Part shown: in pieces, positions 17,146 to 25,780 of the stretch
How the letters are laid out: each line of letters opens with the position of its first letter
Numbering within the stretch: position 1 is the first letter of the stretch
NCBI GenBank assembly: GCA_015067005.1
Contig: SVNH01000001.1
Span: 62,001 to 126,000, forward strand
DNA length: 64,000 nucleotides
Source: Ruminococcus flavefaciens
GTDB taxonomy: Bacteria; Bacillota; Clostridia; Oscillospirales; Ruminococcaceae
Direction: 5' to 3'
The notes under the pieces: model-generated
Databases searched by the model: none
Told to the model about the DNA's origin: nothing
What the model saw: only the letters and a program-made list of their open reading frames with translations
Program-made: the position numbers and the translations under genes

Positions 17146-17264
17146 AGGACAGCTATTGGTCTGCTCCCTTTAGCGGAAAAAGTGGGTTACCGAGTACGAA
17201 AGTATGGTCTCGGTAATTATTGCCGCGATTCCGCGAGAGGGGCTCCCAATTAGCTGTCCTTTTT
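17146..17264 (+). ncRNA. Structured RNA ending in an intrinsic terminator
   Basis: A closing stem AGGACAGCTATTGG (17146-17159) pairs with CCAATTAGCTGTCCT (17246-17260; one bulged T) and runs into TTTTT. Inside are TTACCGAG/CTCGGTAA (17187-17194 with 17209-17216), extended by TAC-GAAA-GTA with a GNRA-type loop, a small CGCG hairpin at 17224-17235 and a GCT/AGC hairpin near 17163. The element follows the 13-residue peptide on the same P2 transcript. It may be only an elaborate terminator or a regulatory RNA. Confidence 0.65.
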
Positions 17265-17349
17265 GCATATGTGATATGATGCATCTCAATATTCCTATAT
17301 ATTTCATGCAGACAGTGAGGGGGGCTGGCTGCGCTGCATTAAAAATGCT

Positions 17350-17415
17350 GTTTACTAAAAAAAGTTATCCCTTAACTAAACTTATGTTGACTTCATAACA
17401 TTATTCTGCTATCAT
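17350..17415 (+). promoter_or_regulatory. LytTR-type promoter P3 of the biosynthetic operon
   Basis: Boxes GTTTACTAAA (17350-17359) and CTTAACTAAA (17371-17380) are 21 bp apart. They are followed by -35 TTGACT (17387-17392), a 17-bp spacer and -10 TATCAT (17410-17415). It drives the radical SAM gene at 17488. Confidence 0.8.
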
Positions 17416-17487
17416 TTAGAAACCAAACAGGAACATTACCGCAAAGGTAAAAAAAGACCAGTATATCATTAAAAGGGGTGTAATATA

Positions 17488-18810
17488 TTGTCAGATTATA
17501 AAGTCTCAAAATTCAATTACTGTGTTGACTGCGATGGAAAAACGGTCATATTCAATTCGCTGCGCAACACTTTTGCCATTATGGACAAGAGCTTCTATGA
17601 AGGTCTCGACTGCGGAAATTTCAGCAATATCCCGCAGGATGTTGTTGAGAAGCTCGAGGATAAGGGAATAGTCTGTGGAACGGACTACGATGAGGACAAA
17701 AAAGCACTCATCAAGTATATGGACACGATAGACAGCGGATACGTCGAGTTCATCATACTTCCTACACTTATGTGCAATTTCAGATGTCCTTACTGCTATG
17801 AGGAACGAGTAAACGGCGTTATGAGCGATGAGGTCATAGACAGGGTTGTCAAGTTCGCAAAGACTGTTGTTCCGTCTTCAAAGGGACTTCATGTGAGCTG
17901 GTTCGGCGGAGAGCCTCTCGTTGCGATGTCCGTTATAGAAAAGCTCAGCGAGCGCCTTATGAAGCTTGCAAGAGCCTATAAGAAGAGCTATACCGCAAGT
18001 ATGACGACTAACGGTTATCTTCTTGACTATGATACTTTTATGAAGCTGTTCAGGAAATACCACGTTACAAGCTATCAGATAACCCTTGACGGACGCGCAC
18101 AGTTTCATAACAAGACCCGTCCGCTTGCAGGCGGAGGTCCTACATATGAGGTGATAATGAAGAACCTCATCGACATAAAGACAAAATGTCCTTCACCTGT
18201 TTTCAGTATACTTCTCAGAAGCAATCTTACTAAGGAAACTGCTGAGGATCTCGAAGCTCAGGTAGCTGAACTCGAACAGAATTTCGGCGGCGACAACAGA
18301 TTCTCCTTCCTCTTCAAGGCTGTCGGAAACTGGGGCGGTGATACAGTAAGATCTATCGAAGGAAGCCTTATCAATATCGAGGAAGAATTCATCGACAGAG
18401 TTACAGCACTCAATACTACTCTCAATATCACAGGTAGGTATCAGTTCTTTGAGAATCTTAACATATGCTATGCAGCAAAGAAGGGTACATATACGATTGA
18501 TCCGCTTGGAAAGATGCTCAGATGTACAGTCAACCTTTATTCCGAGTATAACATTCTTGGCGAACTCGATGAAAACGGTGAGATCGACAAGAATGAGAAA
18601 TATTATGACAGATGGCAGTATCCGGCAAATCCTCCGGCACGTCCGGATTCTAAGTGTGAAGGCTGCGGACTGTATGCAAACTGTTACGGAATCCTCTGCC
18701 CAGTAAATACAGTTGCCGCAAATAAGAATGTAGCCTGCAAGAAGAAAGACGCTGAGCTTCAGGGACTTTACAAGTCTAAGCCCGAGCTGTTCGCAGAAAT
18801 AGGAGTATAA
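17488..18810 (+). CDS. Radical SAM/SPASM peptide maturase (CcpM-like)
   Basis: A 440-residue enzyme. The radical SAM cluster motif is CNFRCPYC (Cys 96, 100, 103), followed by SWFGGEPL for SAM binding. The C-terminus is a SPASM domain with cysteines at LRCTVN, CEGCGLYANCYGILC and NVACKKK, which bind auxiliary Fe-S clusters. The N-terminal 90 residues resemble the peptide-binding region of RiPP maturases. Such enzymes install thioether or carbon-carbon links on Cys-rich peptides, and ten Cys-rich precursors lie downstream. It is probably related to the TIGRFAM group 'Cys-rich peptide radical SAM maturase CcpM' (recalled). The start is TTG with AAAGGGGTG upstream. Confidence 0.93.
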   Translation: MSDYKVSKFNYCVDCDGKTVIFNSLRNTFAIMDKSFYEGLDCGNFSNIPQDVVEKLEDKGIVCGTDYDEDKKALIKYMDTIDSGYVEFIILPTLMCNFRCPYCYEERVNGVMSDEVIDRVVKFAKTVVPSSKGLHVSWFGGEPLVAMSVIEKLSERLMKLARAYKKSYTASMTTNGYLLDYDTFMKLFRKYHVTSYQITLDGRAQFHNKTRPLAGGGPTYEVIMKNLIDIKTKCPSPVFSILLRSNLTKETAEDLEAQVAELEQNFGGDNRFSFLFKAVGNWGGDTVRSIEGSLINIEEEFIDRVTALNTTLNITGRYQFFENLNICYAAKKGTYTIDPLGKMLRCTVNLYSEYNILGELDENGEIDKNEKYYDRWQYPANPPARPDSKCEGCGLYANCYGILCPVNTVAANKNVACKKKDAELQGLYKSKPELFAEIGV

Positions 18811-18814
18811 GATT

Positions 18815-19099
18815 ATGGCATACGAAGTTATCATTCCTGAAAAGGATATAGAACAGATAGGAGAGATACTTGACAGTATCGGAATATTTGTTGAAGAACT
18901 TACACCTGATATGAGAATGGATGAGATCATTCTCGATTCAATGTCTCTCGTTTCGTTTTATGTTGAACTTGAGGAAAAATACGGCTTTTACCTGCCGGAC
19001 GATGTATATTCAAAGAGGCTTTCAGAACTCACTCTCAATAGTTTCTGGACAGATGTTATAAGCCCTTCTTTAGAAAAAAAGGAAACTGTCGGAGTGTGA
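18815..19099 (+). CDS. Acyl-carrier-related protein
   Basis: A 94-residue acidic helical protein with the carrier signature IILDSMSLVSFYVELEEKYGF; Ser42 in DSM is the expected phosphopantetheine attachment site. It is consistent with the peptide-maturation acyl-carrier-related family described in Clostridium RiPP loci (recalled as TIGR04069). It should hold an acyl thioester for transfer. Candidate partners in the operon are the BtrH-like protein and the alpha-oxoamine synthase. It starts 4 bp after the radical SAM gene. Confidence 0.85.
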   Translation: MAYEVIIPEKDIEQIGEILDSIGIFVEELTPDMRMDEIILDSMSLVSFYVELEEKYGFYLPDDVYSKRLSELTLNSFWTDVISPSLEKKETVGV

Positions 19100-19105
19100 T
19101 AAAGA

Positions 19106-20866
19106 GTGTTTTATGATCTGGTGCTTCTCGATTCAGGTTATGAGATTAACGACCGCAAGAGCAATGTAGATATATATGTCAGAAACGGCGATTTGTGGGA
19201 GCAGACTGACAACGACACCGATGACGTAGGTCACGGCGGCGCTGTTATGAACCTCGCTATTGAGGGCATAGATAATGTAAGAGCCGCTGTTTTCAAGAGC
19301 TTTACCGATGTTGTTATGAGCAACATAGACAATATCGTTTCTGCGCTTGAATATGTTTACAACAATATAGAGTGCCGGTACATACAGATGAGTTTTGGCG
19401 TAAGAGCTTACAGTCAGCCGCTGTATGAGATACTCAGCAAGCTATATAATGAAAAGAATGTCCTGATAATCGCAGCTTTTGATAACTGCGGAGCAATGTC
19501 GTTTCCGGCGGCGCTGGATTTTGTTATCGGAGTATCCGGAAACCCTTATATCAAGGATAAGAATACCCTTATAGCCTGCGATACGGGACTTATTGACATT
19601 TATGCAAGGAACGGCAAGCAGCTCGTTGCTGCCAAAAGCTCTAACGGAAGAAGAGTCGAGGAGGGCAATAGCTTTGCTACCTCGCACGTTACGAACAAGC
19701 TGCTGAGATCCGGCAGAAACTTTGCAAATAAGGACGAAGCTATGCTGTTTTTCGACAGCCGCTATAAAGGTCCTGCAAAGACAGAGAGATGTTCTGTTAA
19801 CGGAACAAGAGCAGTGTTATATCCGCTCAACAAGGAGATGTATTCCCTTGTTAACTATGCCGATAGCCTTACAGTTGATCTTGTGGGTGTATATGATATA
19901 AAGTATTCCGGCAATCTCGGAAGAGAACTGAACAGCTTTTCCGGAAAGAAAAGCTTTACCGTAAAGAACATCGACAGATGCGGCTGGGATAGCTTTGATA
20001 CGATGATACTTGGTCATCAGCGCGAACTGAGTTATATACTCGGATACGATTCCAAGAAGAAAATGCTTGACCTCTGCCTTGAACACGGTAAGAACGTATT
20101 CTGCTACGACCGTTTTCTTGCTGAGGAGTATGAGCCGGAATTCCGTAAGAGATCGCTTGCATTTGTCTGCGCGGACAATTTCAGAAGGACACCTCGTGAG
20201 GGCAGGCTCTATCAGATACAAACTCCTATACTGTGCGTACTTGGCACCAATAAAAAGCAGGGAAAGTTTACGCTTCAGATGCAGATAAAGCGTATACTCG
20301 AAAGCAAAGGGATTGATCTTGCTGTGCTTGGAACAGAGCCGAATGCAGAGCTCATGGGCTGCGCTGAGACGCTCGTTATCGGTTATGACGCAGACCTCGG
20401 TTCAAAGACCGGCGATGAGATAATAGAGTCATTCAATGAAAAGATACATCTTCTTGATAAAAAGGATCATGACCTGATACTTGTTGGCGGACAGTCAGGA
20501 TTTTTCCCGCATCTTATGTACAATACCGGTCATATCAACATAAATCAGATCGCATTTCTCTATGGCATAATGCCGGACGGAGTTATACTTTCGTTCAGCT
20601 GTGAAGATGAACCGGAGTACATAAAGAAGTCGATAGCGGCGATAGAAGCCCTCAGCAAGGGAAAGGTGATAATGCTTGCACTTTATGCCTTCAGAACAGA
20701 ATATGACTATGTTATCAACTCATCAAAGGTAAGACTCACAGAAGAGGAAATATCTGAGATCAAGAAAAAAATGGCTGATGAGATCGGGCTGCCCGTTGTG
20801 GTATCCGGTGACTTTGCCGAGGATGACAGGATATTTGATACTATCATAGAGTATTATTGCAAGTAA
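19106..20866 (+). CDS. Subtilase domain fused to a DUF1611-like P-loop domain
   Basis: A 586-residue protein (GTG start). Residues 1-205 are a compact subtilisin-like protease: Asp9 in LLDSGY, His43 in VGHGGAV, oxyanion Asn127 in AAFDNCG and Ser189 in GNSFATSHV. No signal peptide is present, so it works in the cytoplasm and is a good candidate leader peptidase. Residues about 240-586 resemble DUF1611/TIGR04066-type proteins, with CVLGTNKKQGKFTLQ as a degenerate P-loop and LILVGGQSGFF. The fusion suggests coupled proteolysis and an ATP-dependent step, possibly ligation. I infer the substrate is the precursor family downstream. Confidence 0.8.
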   Translation: MFYDLVLLDSGYEINDRKSNVDIYVRNGDLWEQTDNDTDDVGHGGAVMNLAIEGIDNVRAAVFKSFTDVVMSNIDNIVSALEYVYNNIECRYIQMSFGVRAYSQPLYEILSKLYNEKNVLIIAAFDNCGAMSFPAALDFVIGVSGNPYIKDKNTLIACDTGLIDIYARNGKQLVAAKSSNGRRVEEGNSFATSHVTNKLLRSGRNFANKDEAMLFFDSRYKGPAKTERCSVNGTRAVLYPLNKEMYSLVNYADSLTVDLVGVYDIKYSGNLGRELNSFSGKKSFTVKNIDRCGWDSFDTMILGHQRELSYILGYDSKKKMLDLCLEHGKNVFCYDRFLAEEYEPEFRKRSLAFVCADNFRRTPREGRLYQIQTPILCVLGTNKKQGKFTLQMQIKRILESKGIDLAVLGTEPNAELMGCAETLVIGYDADLGSKTGDEIIESFNEKIHLLDKKDHDLILVGGQSGFFPHLMYNTGHININQIAFLYGIMPDGVILSFSCEDEPEYIKKSIAAIEALSKGKVIMLALYAFRTEYDYVINSSKVRLTEEEISEIKKKMADEIGLPVVVSGDFAEDDRIFDTIIEYYCK

Positions 20867-20883
20867 GCTGTAAGAGGTTTTAT

Positions 20884-23412
20884 ATGCGACTGAATCACAT
20901 TTGCAAAACATACAATGAGGGCAGGGAAAATGAAAAACAGGTTCTGAAAAATATAGACCTTGAATTTCCGAAAAGCGGAATGGTATTCATTACCGGAAAG
21001 AGCGGAAGCGGTAAGTCTACGCTGCTGAACATAATCGCCGGACTTGACAGTCCGACATCCGGCACTGTATCAGACGGTGATACTGTTATTACTGAGCTTG
21101 ATGCCGATGCGCTCAATGCCTACCGCAGGAACAATCTCGGATTTATTTTTCAGGATCACAGCCTCATCGGAGAGCTTACAGTAAAAGAGAATATAATGCT
21201 TGGCATTGAGGCAAGTGAGCAGAAGGAAAAGGAAGCTGAAAGGATACTCAGGCTGCTTGACATATATGATAATGCAGACAAAAAAGCTTCGGAACTTAGC
21301 GGCGGACAGCAGCAAAGAGCAGCAATAGCCCGTGCTCTGGTAAAGGACAGCCGTATTATAATTGCCGATGAGCCTACGGGAAATCTCGATTCCGGAAACA
21401 GCGAAATAGTATTTGAGGCGCTGAAAAGTATAGCTGATGAACGCCTTGTGCTTGTAGTTACTCATGATGCAGACAGCAGTGTGCGGTATTCGGATCGTAT
21501 CATAACCATATCTGACGGCATGGTCGCTGAGGACAGCGGTTCAGAGGTCAGGGAGGAGCCTGTCGGATGTGAGGTAGATCTCAAAAAAGCCGGGCATATC
21601 CAGATAAGCGATGCTATGAAGATCTCGCGGGAGCTTGTCCGTTCAAAGCGGAAAAGACTGCTGGTGAGCGTATGTATATCGGTGATACTGTTGTCTATTG
21701 TCGGCATAAGCGTGTCGTTTTACAATTTCAATTTTGAAAAGATGTCAGCAAAGCTGTTCGATTCTGAGAATGTAAACTCGATATTTCTGAACAAAGGCTA
21801 TGTCGATGATAAGTCGAAGAACTTTGTTTGTACATCTCGTATGATAACAAAGAGCGAGATAGAGGACTTCGTTTCAGAAAACGACATCAAGGACTATGAC
21901 GAAAGCTATATGGTCATGGGACTAAGCTTTTATAATGGTTCGAGCGGGAATGATTTCCTGCCTTCGGAAGTGAATATAGCGATAAAAGGTTCAGAGGAAG
22001 GGCTTGCGAAGTACGGTGCTTCTCTTGGCTGGGGAAAATATCCCACCGCTCCTAAGGAGATATGCGTAACTGACTATATGCTTTACGTTATCAATACTCT
22101 TGCACCAGATAATGTTTACAGAAGGCTCGGACTTGAAAATGCACAGGAACTCAGCGATGATGAAAAGGTAAGAGCCGGTCTTAAAAGACTTGACGGAGCT
22201 ACTCTTGAAGCTCTGTTCGGTAAGGAATGGACTGCGAAGCTAGATTCGCCGGAAGGTATTGCTGAATTCAGAAAGGCTCCGGAAAGAGTTCTTCTGAATA
22301 GCGACATTGATATGTGTGTATCGTCTTACCGCATCACAGGCATCATAGATACCGGCTTCGCTGAGAAGTACAAGGACATGGTGTATATGGACAAGGTAAG
22401 TCTCAACAACGATAAGCGCACCGAGACTTTCAAGTATCTTGTGAACAGCGGCATATATATGGCGATATTTGTAAGCGATGATTTTCTCGGCTCAGTGTAT
22501 ACTGACAAGATGATATTCAATAATGCGTCTATATTAAAAAACTCAGTATACGGCGAAAAGCTGGGTATTCCGAAGATAACTGCAAAGAACGATATATATG
22601 TATCAGCGAACTTTTTCCGCTCATATTTCAGGACAGAGTATTCCCCTTCACAGAGCTATACTATGCCGAACACTGTGTCAATGCCTCTTGGTGAGGGAAT
22701 GGCTCCTGATATACTGTTTGAGAGCGGAGAGCTAAGGATAGCCGGAGTATTTGATATGCCATCCGGATTTGAAAATGAGATCAGAAGCGATATGGCTCTT
22801 GTAGTTTCTGACGAGTATTTCGAGGAATTCTCGGCCTCGCAGTGCTATCTCTACGGTATCGTATTCGATAATAACAGAGACCGCAGCGATACGGCAGCGC
22901 TTCTCAGGAATATGGGCAAGGAGGACTATTTCTACTCACTTCCCTATTCATTCGTGATTTACGATATACGCGGAGTTGTAGCGATATTTAACCGCTTTTC
23001 GTGGGTGCTCGTGATAGTGATAATAGTGCTCGAACTTGTGCTCATATCGTCCTGTTACAGCGGTATAATCAACGATCAGAAGCGGAATATAGGCATAATG
23101 CGGGCAATGGGCATTGACAGGGATTATATAACAAAGCTGTATATGTCCGGACTGTTCAAGTATGCAGTCATCATCCCCGCAGCAACATCACTGCTGTTCG
23201 TTCTGCTTGCAAAGATCGGAAACAGCATACTTTCCAAGAATATGACGAGTTATTTTCAGCATACAAGTCTGAAAGAGCTTGCTATACTCAATCCGGACTG
23301 GAGACCGTTTGCAGCTATAATACTTGCAAGTTTGCTGGTGGTCATCGTGTCGGTACTTATATCAGTAAGAAAGCTAACAAAGGTAGAACCTATAACTATA
23401 ATAAGGAAGTGA
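20884..23412 (+). CDS. ABC transporter with fused ATPase and FtsX/MacB-type permease
   Basis: An 842-residue single-chain transporter. The ATPase is at the N-terminus: Walker A GKSGSGKST, signature LSGGQQQR, Walker B IIIADEPTGNLDS. A first membrane segment near residue 265 is followed by a long external domain of about 400 residues. Three membrane segments at the C-terminus include the FtsX-type KRNIGIMRAMGI motif. MacB-like proteins of this kind export peptides or give bacteriocin immunity. Start chosen at the ATG preceded by AAGAGG rather than the upstream in-frame start. Confidence 0.9.
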   Translation: MRLNHICKTYNEGRENEKQVLKNIDLEFPKSGMVFITGKSGSGKSTLLNIIAGLDSPTSGTVSDGDTVITELDADALNAYRRNNLGFIFQDHSLIGELTVKENIMLGIEASEQKEKEAERILRLLDIYDNADKKASELSGGQQQRAAIARALVKDSRIIIADEPTGNLDSGNSEIVFEALKSIADERLVLVVTHDADSSVRYSDRIITISDGMVAEDSGSEVREEPVGCEVDLKKAGHIQISDAMKISRELVRSKRKRLLVSVCISVILLSIVGISVSFYNFNFEKMSAKLFDSENVNSIFLNKGYVDDKSKNFVCTSRMITKSEIEDFVSENDIKDYDESYMVMGLSFYNGSSGNDFLPSEVNIAIKGSEEGLAKYGASLGWGKYPTAPKEICVTDYMLYVINTLAPDNVYRRLGLENAQELSDDEKVRAGLKRLDGATLEALFGKEWTAKLDSPEGIAEFRKAPERVLLNSDIDMCVSSYRITGIIDTGFAEKYKDMVYMDKVSLNNDKRTETFKYLVNSGIYMAIFVSDDFLGSVYTDKMIFNNASILKNSVYGEKLGIPKITAKNDIYVSANFFRSYFRTEYSPSQSYTMPNTVSMPLGEGMAPDILFESGELRIAGVFDMPSGFENEIRSDMALVVSDEYFEEFSASQCYLYGIVFDNNRDRSDTAALLRNMGKEDYFYSLPYSFVIYDIRGVVAIFNRFSWVLVIVIIVLELVLISSCYSGIINDQKRNIGIMRAMGIDRDYITKLYMSGLFKYAVIIPAATSLLFVLLAKIGNSILSKNMTSYFQHTSLKELAILNPDWRPFAAIILASLLVVIVSVLISVRKLTKVEPITIIRK

Positions 23413-23417
23413 AAATA

Positions 23418-23639
23418 ATGGCAAAGTTTACGGAAACCAGCACATTAAGAGAGGTTATCAGCGATCCTGAGGGAAAAGCAGTCATCAAACAGGCATTTCC
23501 GCTTGCATTGATGCACCCGAGATTTCAGGAGGGACTTGATTACAATCTGCGCGAGGTCATCGAGGATAATATGGGCGCAATGGTAGGCATCCCCAATGAA
23601 AAGGTAAAGGCAGTAATAGAACAGCTCTATTCACTCTGA
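23418..23639 (+). CDS. Small helical protein of the peptide cluster
   Basis: A 73-residue, probably all-helical protein. The pattern TLREVISDPEGKAVIKQAF...LNYNLREVI-like and the C-terminal IPNEKVKAVIEQLYSL resemble small helical domains attached to clostridial glycosidases and other enzymes; here it stands alone. It has no Cys and no leader-like motif, so it is not a precursor. Its position inside the operon suggests an accessory or scaffold role. ATG chosen with AGGAAG upstream; a GTG at 23409 overlaps the transporter stop. Confidence 0.6.
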   Translation: MAKFTETSTLREVISDPEGKAVIKQAFPLALMHPRFQEGLDYNLREVIEDNMGAMVGIPNEKVKAVIEQLYSL

Positions 23640-23656
23640 GCCGAAGGATAATACTG

Positions 23657-24631
23657 ATGGAAGAGAAAAGAATATACGATATAAAGCCGTTTGACCGGTT
23701 TGCACTGGGAACCTGTATGGAATATGGATATATTCCCATGTTCACCTATTTCGGCGGAACGGAATTTGAATATTTTCTCAACAAATGGACATATTTCCAC
23801 TATATGGACGATCACTTCTGTATCAGCACGGCGGATCAGACAGACTTTGAAAAGCTGCTGCTGTCTCATGGCATAGAAGCGACTCTGGTCATGGAATATG
23901 AAGAGAATATCATAGATAAGATACTGAAGAGCCTTGATGAGGGCGCTCTGATAATGCTGAGGGTATCCGGTGCGGAGGCTTATGAGGTCGAGACCGGTTA
24001 CAAGACAGAGAAAAGTCTTTCTGAGCACTGGATCCTGTGCTACGGATACGATAAACAAACAAGAGAGTTCGACATCCTTGAACACAGGACGAATGTTGCA
24101 GCTGCCTATAAGCATTGCAGGATACCGTTTGATGACTATGCTGAGGCATATCGCTCGCTCAACAAAGACCGCGAAGAAAGCTCCCTTAGTCAGATAATAA
24201 TGCGCCGTATCGAGGAGGTCGATACTGATATTGATTTCCAGAGCGAATATCTGAAAAGAAGAGCCGGAAATCTTGCAGGTTTTGACCTTTCAAACCGCTG
24301 CCTCATGCACATGATGGACACACTCAAGGAAGAGGCTGAGCATGAAGAGGAATTCGAGAGCGACTATGTTCTGATATTTACAGAGATAATCAAGTATTGT
24401 CAGCGTGAATTGTGGCTTCTGGAAACAGCAGGTATGCCTTATGACAGCACTGAGCTCATAAAGCAGCTGAATATAGTACGCACTTTTGTGATGAAGTGCA
24501 GCCTTTATCCTTCGGCGCGGGTATATGCTCAGCTTGCAAAGCACGTTGTACTTGCAGAAGAGCAGTTCAGACTGTTCAACGGATATATCGAGGGCATACT
24601 GAAAGGGGTGGCTGTACTTGAAATGGCATAG
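23657..24631 (+). CDS. BtrH-like putative acyltransferase / papain-like enzyme
   Basis: A 324-residue soluble protein. The N-terminal half shows a papain-like triad arrangement: Cys20 (ALGTCMEYGY), His124 (SEHWILCYGYD) and Asp139 (REFDILEHR). This matches the N-terminal domain of BtrH, which moves an acyl group from an acyl-carrier protein onto an antibiotic amine. The C-terminal half is helical. With the carrier protein five genes upstream, transfer of an ACP-bound acyl unit onto the peptide is a reasonable model; a peptidase role is the alternative. Start follows AAGGATAA. Confidence 0.55.
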   Translation: MEEKRIYDIKPFDRFALGTCMEYGYIPMFTYFGGTEFEYFLNKWTYFHYMDDHFCISTADQTDFEKLLLSHGIEATLVMEYEENIIDKILKSLDEGALIMLRVSGAEAYEVETGYKTEKSLSEHWILCYGYDKQTREFDILEHRTNVAAAYKHCRIPFDDYAEAYRSLNKDREESSLSQIIMRRIEEVDTDIDFQSEYLKRRAGNLAGFDLSNRCLMHMMDTLKEEAEHEEEFESDYVLIFTEIIKYCQRELWLLETAGMPYDSTELIKQLNIVRTFVMKCSLYPSARVYAQLAKHVVLAEEQFRLFNGYIEGILKGVAVLEMA

Positions 24632-25166
24632 CATCAACATTGACAGGCTGCTCGATCATAAGATACTCTTTGATCCTCTCCCGGAGGACGGCGAGGAACA
24701 TGGAGTATCCGGCATTTGTATCAATGATGGATCACTTTCCGGTGAAAAGCTGAACAGGGAGTGCGGCGGAGTACCGTTTGAGTTCTGCGGCACATCAAGA
24801 GAAAATGATAATCTTATATGTGCTTATCAGCATATAGAGATAGGTCTTAACAATGTAAAAAGGCTTGCATTTCTCGGCTTCAATGAATTCGGCAACTACG
24901 GCGACAGGCTTACAGTTATCGGAAAAGACGGCAGTATGCACAGCGAGCAGCTGTTCTTCTACGGTATCAATCAGTCCGTAGAAACGCTTTATTCGAGCGA
25001 GATGAACGAGCTTTGCAGCGAGGCTGTAAAAACGACAGCAAATGGGTACTTAGACGTAAGCCTTTACAAATGTGAGATACCTCTCGAAGGCTTTGATATA
25101 GAAGAGATAGTTCTTCCGGACAATATTGAGATGCACATAATGGCGGTTTCCGCATACGGAGGCTGA
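24618..25166 (+). CDS. Beta-rich hypothetical protein of the peptide cluster
   Basis: A 182-residue protein with a TTG start (AAAGGGGTGG upstream) overlapping the previous gene by 14 bp, so the two are translated together. Short strands predominate. GVPFEFCG...NLICAYQHIEIGLNNVKRLAFLGFNEFGNYGDRLTVIGKDG resembles galactose-binding-like beta-sandwich modules known from glycoside hydrolases. No signal peptide is seen. I infer a partner or substrate-binding subunit for the BtrH-like enzyme, with low certainty. Confidence 0.55.
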   Translation: MKWHSINIDRLLDHKILFDPLPEDGEEHGVSGICINDGSLSGEKLNRECGGVPFEFCGTSRENDNLICAYQHIEIGLNNVKRLAFLGFNEFGNYGDRLTVIGKDGSMHSEQLFFYGINQSVETLYSSEMNELCSEAVKTTANGYLDVSLYKCEIPLEGFDIEEIVLPDNIEMHIMAVSAYGG

Positions 25167-25197
25167 ACCATAATAGTGCTGCCGGAGCAAACCAATG

Positions 25198-25233
25198 CTT
25201 ATAAAGAAACGTTCATGCAGCGGTTCTTTATAA
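25198..25233 (+). terminator. Hairpin between modification and precursor genes
   Basis: TTATAAAGAA and TTCTTTATAA form a 10-bp stem with a 15-nt loop, followed by AAATAAAG rather than a T run. It may be an attenuator, processing site or stabilising 5' end for the precursor mRNA. Confidence 0.4.
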
Positions 25234-25367
25234 AAATAAAGGCATATGCATAATTATCTGCTTATGCAGAGAGGCTGGATACTAATTCCCACTGGGTAAA
25301 CTGTCCGGACAGTATAGAAATATCCGGCTGATTATGTATCTTCCAAAAAAACAGAGGAGGTGTAAGT

Positions 25368-25502
25368 ATGAAATACGAGTTCACAAAGAAGTCTGTTGAG
25401 GAGAACACAATGAATGTTGCTCTTTACGGCGAGAACAAGAACGGCGGAGACTGCAAAAACCAGGGTATCTGCGGTGACGTAGACGGCGTTTGCGGTGTTT
25501 GA
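25368..25502 (+). CDS. Cys-rich precursor peptide 1
   Basis: A 44-residue peptide preceded by GAGGAGGTG. The leader ends in VALYGEN, the shared signature of this family (K-K-x-V...V-x-L-Y-x-E-N). The core holds CKNQGIC and a third Cys near the end, with C-X5-C-X6-C spacing. It is likely modified by the radical SAM enzyme and cleaved after or near LYGEN. It is the first of ten precursor genes in tandem. Confidence 0.8.
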   Translation: MKYEFTKKSVEENTMNVALYGENKNGGDCKNQGICGDVDGVCGV

Positions 25503-25551
25503 TCAATTGACCGTCAACAGTTACATTGATTATATGAAAGGCGGTATTACT

Positions 25552-25719
25552 ATGAGATATGATCTCATAAAGAAGAATGTAAGTGAAAACCTCACAGAGG
25601 CAACACTTTACAAGGAGGGCAAGGATCTTCTTTGTCCTGCTCCAATGAACGGCGGAGCTTGCATCAATGAGGGTATCTGCTATCCTGAGGGTGTTCCGAT
25701 ACCTACAAGCAAGATCTGA
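25552..25719 (+). CDS. Cys-rich precursor peptide 2
   Basis: A 55-residue peptide; the ATG at 25552 has AAAGGCGG upstream and restores the family leader (KKNVSEN...ATLYKEG). The core differs from copies 1, 3 and 4: it has an extra Cys after the leader, the motif CINEGIC, and a longer Pro-rich tail ending in SKI. It is a divergent member that may give a distinct product. Confidence 0.75.
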   Translation: MRYDLIKKNVSENLTEATLYKEGKDLLCPAPMNGGACINEGICYPEGVPIPTSKI

Positions 25720-25780
25720 ACGTTTAACTGATATTCTGCAAATTTTATAAGAAATATTTTATGAAAAGGAGGCGAAAATA

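Noticed and set aside
14534-17264. A complete agr quorum-sensing locus
   Set aside because: Only the kinase and regulator are of agr type. No AgrB-like membrane peptidase and no AgrD-like Cys thiolactone precursor can be found near them.
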